Shown: positions 25,877 to 34,712 of the stretch, piece by piece
Layout: the number at the start of each line of letters is the position of its first letter
Position numbering within the stretch: position 1 is the stretch's first letter
DNA from: an uncultured Lachnospiraceae bacterium
GTDB taxonomy: Bacteria > Bacillota > Clostridia > Lachnospirales > Lachnospiraceae
DNA: 64,000 nucleotides
Assembly (NCBI GenBank): GCA_910587295.1
Contig: CAJULP010000058.1
Span: forward strand, 1-64,000
Direction: 5' to 3'
Made by a program: the position numbers and the translations under genes
Notes under the pieces: generated by a model
What the model was told of the DNA's origin: nothing
Databases searched by the model: none
Seen by the model: the letters and a program-made list of their open reading frames with translations, nothing else

Positions 25877-26869
25877 ATGCAGTATACGGATATCGGCATA
25901 GATTTGGGAACTGCCAGCATTTTGGTTTACATCAGAGGGAGAGGAGTTGTGCTCAAAGAGCCCTCGGTGGTGGCTTTTGATAGAGATACCAACAGGATTA
26001 AAGCAATCGGTGAGGACGCAAGGCTGATGCTGGGAAGGACTCCCGGGAATATCATTGCAGTCCGTCCGCTCAGACAAGGTGTGATTTCTGATTACAGGGT
26101 GACGGAACAGATGATGAAATATTTCATCCAGAAAGCCCTTGGGAAAAAGACTTTTAGGAAGCCGAGGATTGCCGTGTGTGTACCAAGCGGCGTTACGGAG
26201 GTGGAGAAGAAGGCAGTTGAGGATGCGACCCTTCAGGCAGGAGCCAGAGAGGTATCCATCATAGAGGAGCCAATCGCTGCGGCAATCGGTGCCGGTATAG
26301 ATATATCTAAGCCCTGTGGGAACATGATCGTGGATATCGGGGGAGGAACTTCTGATATTGCGGTAATTTCCCTTGGAGGAACGGTAGTCAGTGCATCCAT
26401 TAAAATCGCAGGCGATGATTTTGACGAGGCGCTTGTCAGGTTTATGCGTAAGAAACACAATCTGCTGATCGGTGAAAGGACAGCGGAGGACATTAAAATA
26501 AAGATAGGATCAGCTTTTAAGCGTGTGGAAGTGGATTATATGGACGTAAGGGGGCGGAATCTGGTAACAGGGCTTCCGAAGACCGTGAAGGTATCTTCTG
26601 CGGAAACAGAGGAAGCATTAAAGGAGACCACAGCCCAGATTATCGAGACGATCCACAGCGTGCTTGAGAAGACTCCCCCGGAGCTTGCGGCAGATATTGC
26701 CGACAGGGGAATCGTGCTGACCGGCGGCGGCAGCCTGCTCCGCGGGTTAGAAGACCTAATTGCGGAAAGGACAGGAATCAATACTATGACAGCAGAGGAT
26801 CCCATGACAGCCGTGGCGATTGGAACCGGCAAATATGTGGAATTCCTTGCAGGATATAAGGATGAATAA
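25877..26869 (+). CDS. mbl: MreB/Mbl rod-shape actin homologue
   Basis: A 330-residue actin-like ATPase that guides lateral peptidoglycan synthesis. The phosphate-1 loop DIGIDLGTASILVY, phosphate-2 loop VDIGGGTSDIAVISLGG and the adenosine motif GIVLTGGGSLLRGL are intact. Synteny with the two rod genes that follow equals the mbl-flhO-flhP order of Bacillus subtilis, so mbl is the best symbol. No mreC or mreD is adjacent, which also favours mbl over mreB. AAAGGGG precedes the ATG. Confidence 0.9.
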   Translation: MQYTDIGIDLGTASILVYIRGRGVVLKEPSVVAFDRDTNRIKAIGEDARLMLGRTPGNIIAVRPLRQGVISDYRVTEQMMKYFIQKALGKKTFRKPRIAVCVPSGVTEVEKKAVEDATLQAGAREVSIIEEPIAAAIGAGIDISKPCGNMIVDIGGGTSDIAVISLGGTVVSASIKIAGDDFDEALVRFMRKKHNLLIGERTAEDIKIKIGSAFKRVEVDYMDVRGRNLVTGLPKTVKVSSAETEEALKETTAQIIETIHSVLEKTPPELAADIADRGIVLTGGGSLLRGLEDLIAERTGINTMTAEDPMTAVAIGTGKYVEFLAGYKDE

Positions 26870-26890
26870 ACGGAAAGGTATGGATCTTTT

Positions 26891-27670
26891 ATGATTAAAG
26901 GATTGTATACTGCCTATACAGGCATGATCAATGAACAGCACAGGATGGATGTGCTTACCAACAATCTGGCTAATGCGGACACCAATGGTTTTAAAAAGGA
27001 AGGGGCTACCAGCCAGTCCTTTGACAGTATGCTGGCTTATAAACTGAGGGATATCTCCGAGGGAGACCGGCGTATGGCAAAGAGGATCGGTATGAACAAC
27101 CCCGGAGTGAAAATAGGGGAAGGTTATACTGATTTTTCTGAAGGGCCTATGAAGGTGACAGGAAATCCTTTTGACCTGGCTTTGACGGACAGGGGATTTT
27201 TTGCCGTTGAATTTACAAATAAGGCAGGGGAAACTTCCGTAAAGTATACAAGAGACGGTAATTTTACCCTGACACAGGACGGACGTCTTGTGACGCAGGA
27301 TGGGGATCCGGTTCTGGATGAAAGCGGCCAGCCTATAGAGATTGACCCCCTGCAGAAGGCAGAGATCAATACCAGCGGGCAGATTGTGCAGGATGGAAGA
27401 GTGGTTGCAACCATACAGGTTGCGGACTTTGAGGATTATAATTATTTGGAGCGGTACGGGGAAAATTACTTCCAGCCCATAGAAGGGGCCACGGAGGCGG
27501 AAGCGCCAGCCCAGATATACTCAGGCTATCTAGAGACCGCCAATATATCCGTGGTAACGGAAATGGTAAATATGATCAATGTTTCTCGGGCATATGAAAG
27601 CAACCAGAAGGTGATCACAACTTTTGATGGAACGCTTGATATTGCGGCAAATCAGCTTGGTAGAATTTAA
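26891..27670 (+). CDS. flhO: Flagellar hook-basal body rod protein (FlhO/FlgF type)
   Basis: A 259-residue flagellar axial protein. The N-terminal rod motif (LYTAYTGMINEQHRMDVLTN, then NNLANADTNGFKK) and the C-terminal conserved helix (VTEMVNMINVSRAYESNQK) pack into the coiled coil of the rod. It follows the mbl gene by 21 bases and precedes a paralogue by 11 bases, as flhO and flhP do in Bacillus. It would form part of the distal or proximal rod and is exported by the flagellar type III system. Confidence 0.9.
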   Translation: MIKGLYTAYTGMINEQHRMDVLTNNLANADTNGFKKEGATSQSFDSMLAYKLRDISEGDRRMAKRIGMNNPGVKIGEGYTDFSEGPMKVTGNPFDLALTDRGFFAVEFTNKAGETSVKYTRDGNFTLTQDGRLVTQDGDPVLDESGQPIEIDPLQKAEINTSGQIVQDGRVVATIQVADFEDYNYLERYGENYFQPIEGATEAEAPAQIYSGYLETANISVVTEMVNMINVSRAYESNQKVITTFDGTLDIAANQLGRI

Positions 27671-27681
27671 GGAGGCAGTAT

Positions 27682-28500
27682 ATGGTTAGGAGTTTATGGT
27701 CAGCGGCTACGGGCATGAATGCCCAGCAGACGAATGTGGACACAATTGCAAACAATCTTGCCAACGTGAATACGGTTGGATATAAATCGCAGGTTGCGCA
27801 GTTTAAATCGTTGCTTTATCAGACGCTTCAAACGGCAACGACAACGGCGAACGGGGATCCGAAGCCTACAAGTTCGCAGGTAGGCTTAGGTGTGAGGAAC
27901 TCCTCTATTAACTCTATTTTTACACAGGGGCCTGCGTTGGAGTCAAGAAGTGATACTTCTTTTGCCATTGAAGGGGAGGGGTATTTTGCGATCCAGGGTG
28001 CCGATCAGAATACATATTACACCCGGAACGGTGATTTTACATGGGCGACCAATGGAAGAAACGGGATGATTCTGACCAATCAGGACGGTCTGCCGGTACT
28101 CAGCTCTACCGGCAGGACGATTACGCTTGGAACGAATTATGTGACCAATAAGATCACGGTGACAGGAGACGGACAGATTTGCTACCCAGATGCTAACAAT
28201 AATCCGCAGCCGATCGGCGTTACCATTGGTTTGTATCAGTTTAATAATCCTGGCGGGCTGGTGAGAAACGGGGATACTCTCTGGAAAACATCTGCAGCCA
28301 GTGGGGAAGCGTTAAATGAAGCTACCAACAGGAACCTGACACCGAGCAGAATGCTGCAGGGATATCTGGAAGGCTCTAATGTGCAGGTGGCGGATGAGAT
28401 GGTCAACCTGATCGTGGCACAGCGTGCTTATGAGATGAACTCCAAGGCAATCACGACAACGGATGAAATGATGCAGACAGCAAATAACCTGAAGAGATAA
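27682..28500 (+). CDS. flhP: Flagellar hook-basal body rod protein (FlhP/FlgG type)
   Basis: A 272-residue paralogue of the preceding protein. It starts MVRSLWSAATGMNAQQTNVD and has NNLANVNTVGYKS, the classical rod signature, and ends with VADEMVNLIVAQRAYEMNSK. A variable central domain lies between. It is closer to FlgG than its neighbour. GGAGG stands before the start. Translation is probably coupled to the neighbours in one operon. Confidence 0.9.
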   Translation: MVRSLWSAATGMNAQQTNVDTIANNLANVNTVGYKSQVAQFKSLLYQTLQTATTTANGDPKPTSSQVGLGVRNSSINSIFTQGPALESRSDTSFAIEGEGYFAIQGADQNTYYTRNGDFTWATNGRNGMILTNQDGLPVLSSTGRTITLGTNYVTNKITVTGDGQICYPDANNNPQPIGVTIGLYQFNNPGGLVRNGDTLWKTSAASGEALNEATNRNLTPSRMLQGYLEGSNVQVADEMVNLIVAQRAYEMNSKAITTTDEMMQTANNLKR

Positions 28501-28530
28501 CAGGGAGCTTAACGGAAAGGATATAAAATT

Positions 28531-28890
28531 ATGGATGTTGGCGGTATTTCTTCTTATACTGATTTTTTGGCTGGTCAAAGCCAAAATGTCGCAGGAACGA
28601 AATTAAAAGATACCATTAAAAGTACGGACTATACTAAGGCGGAAGACGACGAACTGTTAGATGCCTGTAAGCAGTTTGAAGCATATTTTCTGGAACAGGT
28701 ATTTAAGGAGATGCAAAAGACTGTGGATGCGGTGAAGGATGAAAATAGTCTTGATACCAGTAACAGTATGATTGACTATTTCCAGGATATGACAATCCAA
28801 AGCCTGGCGTCTACTTCCACGGAGCTTCAGGGACTTGGTCTTGCACAGACTTTGTATGAGCAGATGAAGCGCAATTATGGTATAGAGTAA
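28531..28890 (+). CDS. flgJ: FlgJ-type rod-binding protein
   Basis: A 119-residue protein equal to the N-terminal half of FlgJ (PF10135): DACKQFEAYFLEQVFKEMQKT and the QSLASTSTELQGLGLAQTLYEQM end. The peptidoglycan hydrolase half found in proteobacterial FlgJ is missing, as is usual in Firmicutes. It probably caps the rod while it assembles. The gene is 30 bases after flhP, and the operon ends at a hairpin after 28915. Confidence 0.85.
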   Translation: MDVGGISSYTDFLAGQSQNVAGTKLKDTIKSTDYTKAEDDELLDACKQFEAYFLEQVFKEMQKTVDAVKDENSLDTSNSMIDYFQDMTIQSLASTSTELQGLGLAQTLYEQMKRNYGIE

Positions 28891-28914
28891 AAACAGATAA
28901 AATACACATACAGA

Positions 28915-28955
28915 GGCTGCTGAAATAAGACGGATACCGTCTTGTTTGGGCAGCC
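28915..28955 (+). terminator. Two-part hairpin after the flagellar rod operon
   Basis: An outer stem GGCTGC with GCAGCC and an inner stem AGACGG with CCGTCT (loop ATA) form a stable hairpin. The T run after it is weak, so termination may be incomplete and recD2 may receive read-through. Confidence 0.55.
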
Positions 28956-29035
28956 TTGATTTATGCGTGCGCAGCATGTGATTCGGCAGCTTGTGCGCGG
29001 TCAGACTACATCTGGTAAACTGGGAGGAATTAGTT

Positions 29036-31276
29036 TTGGAAATTGTAAAGGGATATGTGGATCATATCATTTATCAAAATAAGGAAAATGGTTATGCGGT
29101 GATCTCCCTGTCCAGCCAGGGCAGAGAGATTACTTGTGTGGGAACATTCCGCTCCGTGGAAGCAGGAGAGACATTGGAGCTTACAGGGAATTATGTGGAG
29201 CATCCGTTGTACGGCAGCCAGTTAAAAATAGAAACTTATCAAGCCATGGTTCCGGATGACGCCATGAGCATGGAAAGATATTTGGGTTCCGGGGCGATCA
29301 AAGGAGTCAGGGAGCCTCTTGCAGCGAGAATCGTGAAAATGTTTGGCAGCGATACGTTTCGGATCATTGAGGAAGAACCGGAACGTCTGGCTGAAATAAA
29401 AGGGATCAGTATGCGTAAGGCTCAGGAGATCGGAGCGCAGATGGCTGAAAAGAAAGATATGCGTGAGGCGTTTGTGTTTTTGCAGCAGTATGGCATATCT
29501 AACGCCTTAGCGATCAAGATCTACCGCCAATATGGCATGGATCTATACGGGATCATGAAGGAAAATCCTTACCGCCTGGCAGAGGATATTGAGGGGGTAG
29601 GGTTTAAAATAGCCGATGAGATAGCGTCGAAGGTTGGGATCCATACAGATTCGGAATTTAGGGTAAGGAGCGGCATTCTCTATACTTTACTGCAGGCATC
29701 GGCGGAAGGGCATACTTATCTTCCGGATCATCTGCTGGAGGATAAGGCACAGGAATTACTTCAGGTCGGCAAAGAGGTGATTCCGGCCCAGCTTGGTAAT
29801 CTGGCTATGGATAAAAAGATTGTTATGAAGCGAAAAGGGGAGGAAATAAAAGTATATGCCTCTTCCTACTATTATGCGGAACTGGCCTGTGCGAGAATGC
29901 TTCATGACCTGAATGTGAAATTGGAAGAAGAGCTTTTGCCTGCTCAGGAAGAACGGGTAAGGCAGCTTTTGCGTATGCTGGAAGAAGAACAGGGAATCTG
30001 TCTGGATGAATTACAGCAGCGGGCTGTGCTGGAAAGCGTGAAATCCGGCCTGACGATCTTGTCCGGCGGGCCGGGAACCGGGAAAACTACCACTATTAAT
30101 ACCATGATACGTTTTTTTGAAATGGAAGGGATGGACATTCTCTTAGCGGCTCCTACGGGAAGGGCTGCTAAACGTATGACAGAGGCTACTGGGTATGAAG
30201 CCCGCACCATACACAGGCTGCTCGAGATCAACGGCGCTCTCGAGGAAGGAAGGAGTGCCAGGTTTGAGAGGAATGAGGAAAATCCTCTGGAAGCGGATGT
30301 GATCATCATTGATGAAATGTCCATGGTGGATATTTATCTTTTCAAATCTCTTTTGAGCGCCATTACGGTAGGAACGAGGCTGATCATGGTAGGGGACGTG
30401 GACCAGCTTCCCAGCGTAGGACCCGGTCAGGTGCTTCAGGATCTGATCAACAGCCGCATGTTTCCGGTAGTGATCTTAAAAAGGATATTTCGCCAGGCAG
30501 GGGAAAGCGACATCGTGGTGAATGCCCATAAAATCAATGCGGGGCAGGAAATTGAACTGAATAATAAGAGCAGGGACTTCTTTTTCTTGGAAAGGAAAGA
30601 TGTCAATGTGATCTATAAACATATGATACAATTGATCCGTGAAAAAATCCCCCCTTATGTGGAGGCCAGGCCTTTCGATATTCAGGTGCTTACGCCTATG
30701 CGGAAGGGAAATCTGGGCGCAATGGTTTTAAACGGGATCCTTCAGCAGTATTTAAACCCGCCGGAGGAAAAGAAGAAAGAGCATATGGCAGGGGAAAGGA
30801 TATTCCGGGAAGGCGACAAGGTGATGCAGATCAAGAACAATTACCAGATTGAATGGGAAATCCTTAGCAGGTACGGAATCCCCATTGATAAAGGGGTGGG
30901 TGTGTTTAACGGGGATATGGGGATTGTAAAGGAGATCAACGAAGCGGCCCAGCTGCTGACAGTGGAATTTGACGAAGGCAGACAGGTGGAATATTCTTTT
31001 TCCCAGTTAGAAGAGCTGGAGTTAGCTTATGCGGTCACCATCCATAAATCTCAGGGCAGTGAATATCCGGCAGTGATCCTTCCGATTTTATCCGGACCGA
31101 AATTGCTTTTTAACAGGAATTTGTTGTATACGGCAGTGACCCGTGCCAGACGGTGCGTGACAATCTTAGGCAGCAGCCAGACGCTTCATGAGATGGTACG
31201 TAACGAGAGACAGCATCTAAGATATACCGGACTGCGGGAGAGAATTGAAGAAATAGGGGGAGGGATTACCAATTAG
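29036..31276 (+). CDS. recD2: RecD2-type 5'-3' DNA helicase
   Basis: A 746-residue SF1 helicase without RecB and RecC partners. The N-terminal OB-like region (1-90) is followed by helix-hairpin-helix motifs (about 95-190), then the RecA-like cores with Walker A GGPGTGKTTTI, the DEMSMVD box, and the C-terminal UvrD-like motif VTIHKSQGSEY. RecD2 proteins act in replication-fork and mismatch repair. The start is TTG at 29036 with GGAGG seven bases ahead; the longer frame upstream lacks a site. comFC follows with no space. Confidence 0.93.
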   Translation: MEIVKGYVDHIIYQNKENGYAVISLSSQGREITCVGTFRSVEAGETLELTGNYVEHPLYGSQLKIETYQAMVPDDAMSMERYLGSGAIKGVREPLAARIVKMFGSDTFRIIEEEPERLAEIKGISMRKAQEIGAQMAEKKDMREAFVFLQQYGISNALAIKIYRQYGMDLYGIMKENPYRLAEDIEGVGFKIADEIASKVGIHTDSEFRVRSGILYTLLQASAEGHTYLPDHLLEDKAQELLQVGKEVIPAQLGNLAMDKKIVMKRKGEEIKVYASSYYYAELACARMLHDLNVKLEEELLPAQEERVRQLLRMLEEEQGICLDELQQRAVLESVKSGLTILSGGPGTGKTTTINTMIRFFEMEGMDILLAAPTGRAAKRMTEATGYEARTIHRLLEINGALEEGRSARFERNEENPLEADVIIIDEMSMVDIYLFKSLLSAITVGTRLIMVGDVDQLPSVGPGQVLQDLINSRMFPVVILKRIFRQAGESDIVVNAHKINAGQEIELNNKSRDFFFLERKDVNVIYKHMIQLIREKIPPYVEARPFDIQVLTPMRKGNLGAMVLNGILQQYLNPPEEKKKEHMAGERIFREGDKVMQIKNNYQIEWEILSRYGIPIDKGVGVFNGDMGIVKEINEAAQLLTVEFDEGRQVEYSFSQLEELELAYAVTIHKSQGSEYPAVILPILSGPKLLFNRNLLYTAVTRARRCVTILGSSQTLHEMVRNERQHLRYTGLRERIEEIGGGITN

Positions 31277-31277
31277 C

Positions 31278-31982
31278 GTGAAGTGGAGTTTTCTTGATTT
31301 ACTTTTTCCGTCAAGGTGTGTGGTCTGTGACGGACTGACTGACTGTCCGGGGGAAAAGGTCTGCCGGAAGTGCAAAAACCAAATTGTTTATATCCATGAC
31401 CCCTATTGTCTGAAATGTGGGAAACAGCTGGGCCAGGAAGAAAAAGAGTACTGCAATGATTGCGAGAGGATAAGGCATCTCTATGTGCAGGGAACGGCGC
31501 TTTACGATTATGGCAGTATGGCGGATTCCGTTTTTCGTTTTAAATATGGGGGAAGGGCGGAATATGCAGCATTTTACGGAAGAGATTTATATGAAAAGAA
31601 GGCGGAATGGCTTGCCGGGATAAGGCCTGACGCATTGGTTCCGGTACCGGTACATTCTTCCAGAATGCGCAGCCGAGGATATAATCAGGCGTATCTGATC
31701 GCAAGAGAACTTTCCAGGCATTGCGGCATTCCGGTAAGGAACAACCTGATCGGGAGGACGCGGCGTACGAAGCCCCTTAAGAATTTGAGCCATGAGGAAA
31801 GGCAAAATAATTTGAAAAAGGCTTTCAAAATCTTAAAAAATGATGTAAAATTAAGTACGATTGTAATTATAGATGATATCTATACAACCGGCAGCACGGT
31901 AGACGCTATGTCCAGGACTTTCAGGGAGGCTGGCGTAGGTCAGATTTATTTTATGGCATTGGCCATTGGGCGAGGTATCTGA
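31278..31982 (+). CDS. comFC: ComF-family phosphoribosyltransferase-like protein
   Basis: A 234-residue protein with an N-terminal double zinc ribbon (Cys pairs at CVVC, CRKC, CLKC and CNDC) and a C-terminal phosphoribosyltransferase fold with the PRPP loop VVIIDDIYTTGST. ComFC takes part in DNA uptake for transformation. GTG start, two bases after recD2; the GGGGGAGGG in the recD2 end is rather distant, so translation is probably coupled. No comFA helicase or comEC is in the window. The next gene is yvyF, as in Bacillus. Confidence 0.88.
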   Translation: MKWSFLDLLFPSRCVVCDGLTDCPGEKVCRKCKNQIVYIHDPYCLKCGKQLGQEEKEYCNDCERIRHLYVQGTALYDYGSMADSVFRFKYGGRAEYAAFYGRDLYEKKAEWLAGIRPDALVPVPVHSSRMRSRGYNQAYLIARELSRHCGIPVRNNLIGRTRRTKPLKNLSHEERQNNLKKAFKILKNDVKLSTIVIIDDIYTTGSTVDAMSRTFREAGVGQIYFMALAIGRGI

Positions 31983-32000
31983 ATATTAGGAGGTATTGAT

Positions 32001-32420
32001 ATGAACGTACGCAATTGCAGGAAGTGTGGAAGAATCTTTAACTATGTAAGTGGTCCGGCTACATGCCCGAAATGCAGGGAAGACATGGAGAAGAAGTTTC
32101 AGGAAGTAAAGAAATATGTACGGGAAAATTCTGGCGCCGGGATCCAGGAAGTTGCGGAGGAATGTGATGTAGATCCAAAGCAGATTCGTAAGTGGGTTCA
32201 GGAAGAGCGCTTGGAGTTTTCTGCGGATTCACCGGTTAAAATTCCCTGTGAAGGATGTGGGGCTATGATCCGCAGTGGGCGCTATTGTGAGAAATGCAAG
32301 GCACAAGTGACGAAGGATATTCAGGGCGTTGTGGGGCAGAGCAGACCGAGACAGGCAGACAGTGATCCGATCAGCAGGAAGAACAACGAAAGGATGCATT
32401 TCCTGAAAGGAACGGAATAA
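32001..32420 (+). CDS. yvyF: YvyF-like flagellar operon zinc-ribbon protein
   Basis: A 139-residue protein matching the flagellar-operon family TIGR03826. Two zinc-ribbon Cys sets (CRKC/CPKC at about 6-30 and CEGC/CEKC at about 83-100) flank a MerR-like helix-turn-helix region (EVAEECDVDPKQIRKWVQEE). The comFC-yvyF order is that of Bacillus subtilis, where flgM and flgN follow. Here flgM and flgN are missing and two membrane proteins follow instead. AGGAGG precedes the ATG. Confidence 0.88.
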   Translation: MNVRNCRKCGRIFNYVSGPATCPKCREDMEKKFQEVKKYVRENSGAGIQEVAEECDVDPKQIRKWVQEERLEFSADSPVKIPCEGCGAMIRSGRYCEKCKAQVTKDIQGVVGQSRPRQADSDPISRKNNERMHFLKGTE

Positions 32421-32441
32421 ATATAGTCGAAAGGCAAATAT

Positions 32442-32828
32442 ATGATAAATGAAGAGAAGGTCATTCTGATGACCAGAATGGCATCCTATGAAGAACATGA
32501 AGGAAAAAAGGATATTTCTATCATCCATTATTTCAGAGGCGATTATATAGGGTTTCAGGTTCTTAAATCGGTCATAGCCGGAACGATTTCGTTTTTGGCG
32601 CTTTTTGCCGTATATGTATTTTACAACTTTGAAGAATTGATGCAGGATATTTATAAGATGGATCTGCTGGAATTTGGTAAAAGTATTGTGATATTGTACC
32701 TGTGTGTGGTAGGGGCATACGGGGTTATTTCGTATGTCATGTTTGCCAGTAAGTATAGCAGGGCAAGAAAGAGCCTGAAGCATTATTATGATAATCTGAA
32801 AAAGTTATCAAATATGTATGATAAGTGA
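32442..32828 (+). CDS. Conserved membrane protein of unknown function
   Basis: A 128-residue protein with two membrane helices (about 43-65 and 83-105), a charged N-terminal tail of about 40 residues and a basic coiled C-terminus (about 106-128). No family is recognised. It sits between yvyF and a larger membrane protein, 21 bases after the first and 14 before the second. It appears to belong to the long transcription unit ending with cdaA-cdaR-glmM-HPr, so an envelope role linked to c-di-AMP or to flagella is a reasonable guess. Confidence 0.7.
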   Translation: MINEEKVILMTRMASYEEHEGKKDISIIHYFRGDYIGFQVLKSVIAGTISFLALFAVYVFYNFEELMQDIYKMDLLEFGKSIVILYLCVVGAYGVISYVMFASKYSRARKSLKHYYDNLKKLSNMYDK

Positions 32829-32842
32829 TAGAGGATAACCAT

Positions 32843-33802
32843 ATGACAACATTGTTGGTTGCAAAACAGTATATTAAAAATTTTATAAACAAATATGAAG
32901 TGTATTTAAAGCCATTGATGAAGCTGACATTGGCATTGGCTTCATTAATGATGATCAATAGCAAGATCGGTTATATGCACAGGCTGGATAATCTTTCCAT
33001 CGTGTTGATTATTGCATTGATGTGTTCTTTTATGCCGATGAATTTTATTGCTTTTGTGGCGGCAGGGTTTATTATTCTGCATTTTTATGCATTGTCGCTG
33101 GAATGTGCGGCAGTTGCGTTGGTGTTGTTCCTTGTGATGTTTTTGCTGTATTTCCGCTTTTCGCCCAAGGATACTTTGGTTGTGGTATTGCTGCCTATAT
33201 GCTTTGTTCTTAAGATCCCTTACGTGATACCGCTGGCAATGGGGCTGTTAGGGACGCCCGCATCGGTAGTTTCCACGGGATGCGGCGTGATGGTCAACTA
33301 TCTGGTCAATTATATGTCAGACAATGCAACGGCTATTTCAGCAATGGGAGAAGAAGAGATAACAACCAAGCTCAGATATATCATTGACGGGCTGATGGAT
33401 AACCGGGAAATGCTGCTTACGATAGCGGCTTTTGCCATTACGATCATTGTGGTATATATCATCAGGCGCTTGTCCGTGGATCATGCATGGACAATAGCCA
33501 TGATCGGCGGGGCAATTGTAAATGTGGTGGTCCTTTTAGTGGGTGATCTGATGTTTGACACGAATGTTTCTATTGTGGGCATTTTTGTAGGAACGATCAT
33601 TTCATTGCTTATCGTCAAGGTCCTTGAATTTTTTGTATTTCATTTGGATTACAACAGGGTGGAAAAGGTCCAGTTTGAAGATGATGAATACTATTATTAT
33701 GTAAAAGCAGTGCCGAAGATCACGATGGCGGCACCATCAAAGACAGTGAAGCGGATCAATACCCCCAGAAGAAAGAGCGGCGGCAGCCAATCAAGGCACT
33801 AA
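32843..33802 (+). CDS. Polytopic membrane protein of unknown function upstream of cdaA
   Basis: A 319-residue protein with about eight hydrophobic helices (between residues 25 and 275) and a cytoplasmic tail that is acidic and then rich in Lys/Arg/Ser. No catalytic motif is recognised. The frame is open 18 bases upstream into the previous gene, but AGAGGA precedes the ATG at 32843. cdaA follows after 40 bases. The pairing with the preceding two-helix protein and the position before a c-di-AMP synthase make it a candidate partner, transporter or regulator of that system; nothing in the sequence proves this. Confidence 0.72.
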   Translation: MTTLLVAKQYIKNFINKYEVYLKPLMKLTLALASLMMINSKIGYMHRLDNLSIVLIIALMCSFMPMNFIAFVAAGFIILHFYALSLECAAVALVLFLVMFLLYFRFSPKDTLVVVLLPICFVLKIPYVIPLAMGLLGTPASVVSTGCGVMVNYLVNYMSDNATAISAMGEEEITTKLRYIIDGLMDNREMLLTIAAFAITIIVVYIIRRLSVDHAWTIAMIGGAIVNVVVLLVGDLMFDTNVSIVGIFVGTIISLLIVKVLEFFVFHLDYNRVEKVQFEDDEYYYYVKAVPKITMAAPSKTVKRINTPRRKSGGSQSRH

Positions 33803-33842
33803 GGCAGGAAACAGTTAATTTGTGTTTGACGGGGAAACTTAA

Positions 33843-34712
33843 ATGTTGCGTGACTTGGAAATTGTGGAAACATACCTGTCGAGGGTTTCAGGTATCAGAT
33901 GGACGGATATTGTAGAGATGATTATCCTTTCTTTCTTGCTCTATCAGATTTTGGTCTGGATCAAGAATACAAGAGCGTGGTCTCTCTTAAAAGGAATCCT
34001 TGTAATTGCGGTGTTTATTTTGATTGCGGCACAGTTCGAAATGACTACAATTCTCTGGATTGTTGAGAACATGTTTGGTGTCGCCGTGACGGCCGTAATT
34101 GTTATATTGCAGCCGGAGCTTCGAAAAGCGGTTGAGGAACTGGGCAGAAAAAATATTATTACGTCCATTGTTCCTTTTGAACTGGGCAAAAATCCGGGAG
34201 AAGGGCGTTTTTCGGACAGGACGATCAATGAGATCACAAAGGCATGCGTGGAGATGGGCAAGGTGAAGACCGGTGCGCTTATCGTAGTACAGCAAAACCA
34301 GCCTTTGGAAGAATATGAGAGAACGGGGATTGATGTGGATGGCATAGTAACGAGCCAGCTCCTCATCAATATTTTTGAACATAATACGCCCCTTCATGAC
34401 GGGGCAGTGATCATCAGAGGGAACCGTGTTACTTCGGCAACCTGCTATCTGCCTTTGTCTGACAATATGGCTCTTAGCAAGGATTTAGGAACAAGGCACC
34501 GTGCCGGCGTGGGTATTTCAGAGGCGACGGATTCCCTTACCGTGATCGTATCGGAGGAAACCGGAAAGATCAGTGTGGCATATGAAGGGAATCTTTCCAG
34601 AGGGCTTAGCGGTGAAGAATTGAAAGAAAAGTTAAAAGCAATACAGAACAAACCGGAGGAGGAGAGCCGGAAGAGGATTCTGTGGAAGGGACGGTCAAAA
34701 GGTGAAAAATAG
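33843..34712 (+). CDS. cdaA: Diadenylate cyclase CdaA
   Basis: A 289-residue membrane enzyme that makes cyclic di-AMP from two ATP. Three N-terminal membrane helices (about 15-85) lead to the DAC domain, with the catalytic DGA motif in PLHDGAVIIRG and the RHR motif in GTRHRAGVGISE. C-di-AMP controls potassium and osmolyte uptake and cell-wall homeostasis. The cdaA-cdaR-glmM order is strongly conserved in Firmicutes, and both partners bind CdaA. The stop lies 11 bases inside cdaR. Confidence 0.96.
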   Translation: MLRDLEIVETYLSRVSGIRWTDIVEMIILSFLLYQILVWIKNTRAWSLLKGILVIAVFILIAAQFEMTTILWIVENMFGVAVTAVIVILQPELRKAVEELGRKNIITSIVPFELGKNPGEGRFSDRTINEITKACVEMGKVKTGALIVVQQNQPLEEYERTGIDVDGIVTSQLLINIFEHNTPLHDGAVIIRGNRVTSATCYLPLSDNMALSKDLGTRHRAGVGISEATDSLTVIVSEETGKISVAYEGNLSRGLSGEELKEKLKAIQNKPEEESRKRILWKGRSKGEK

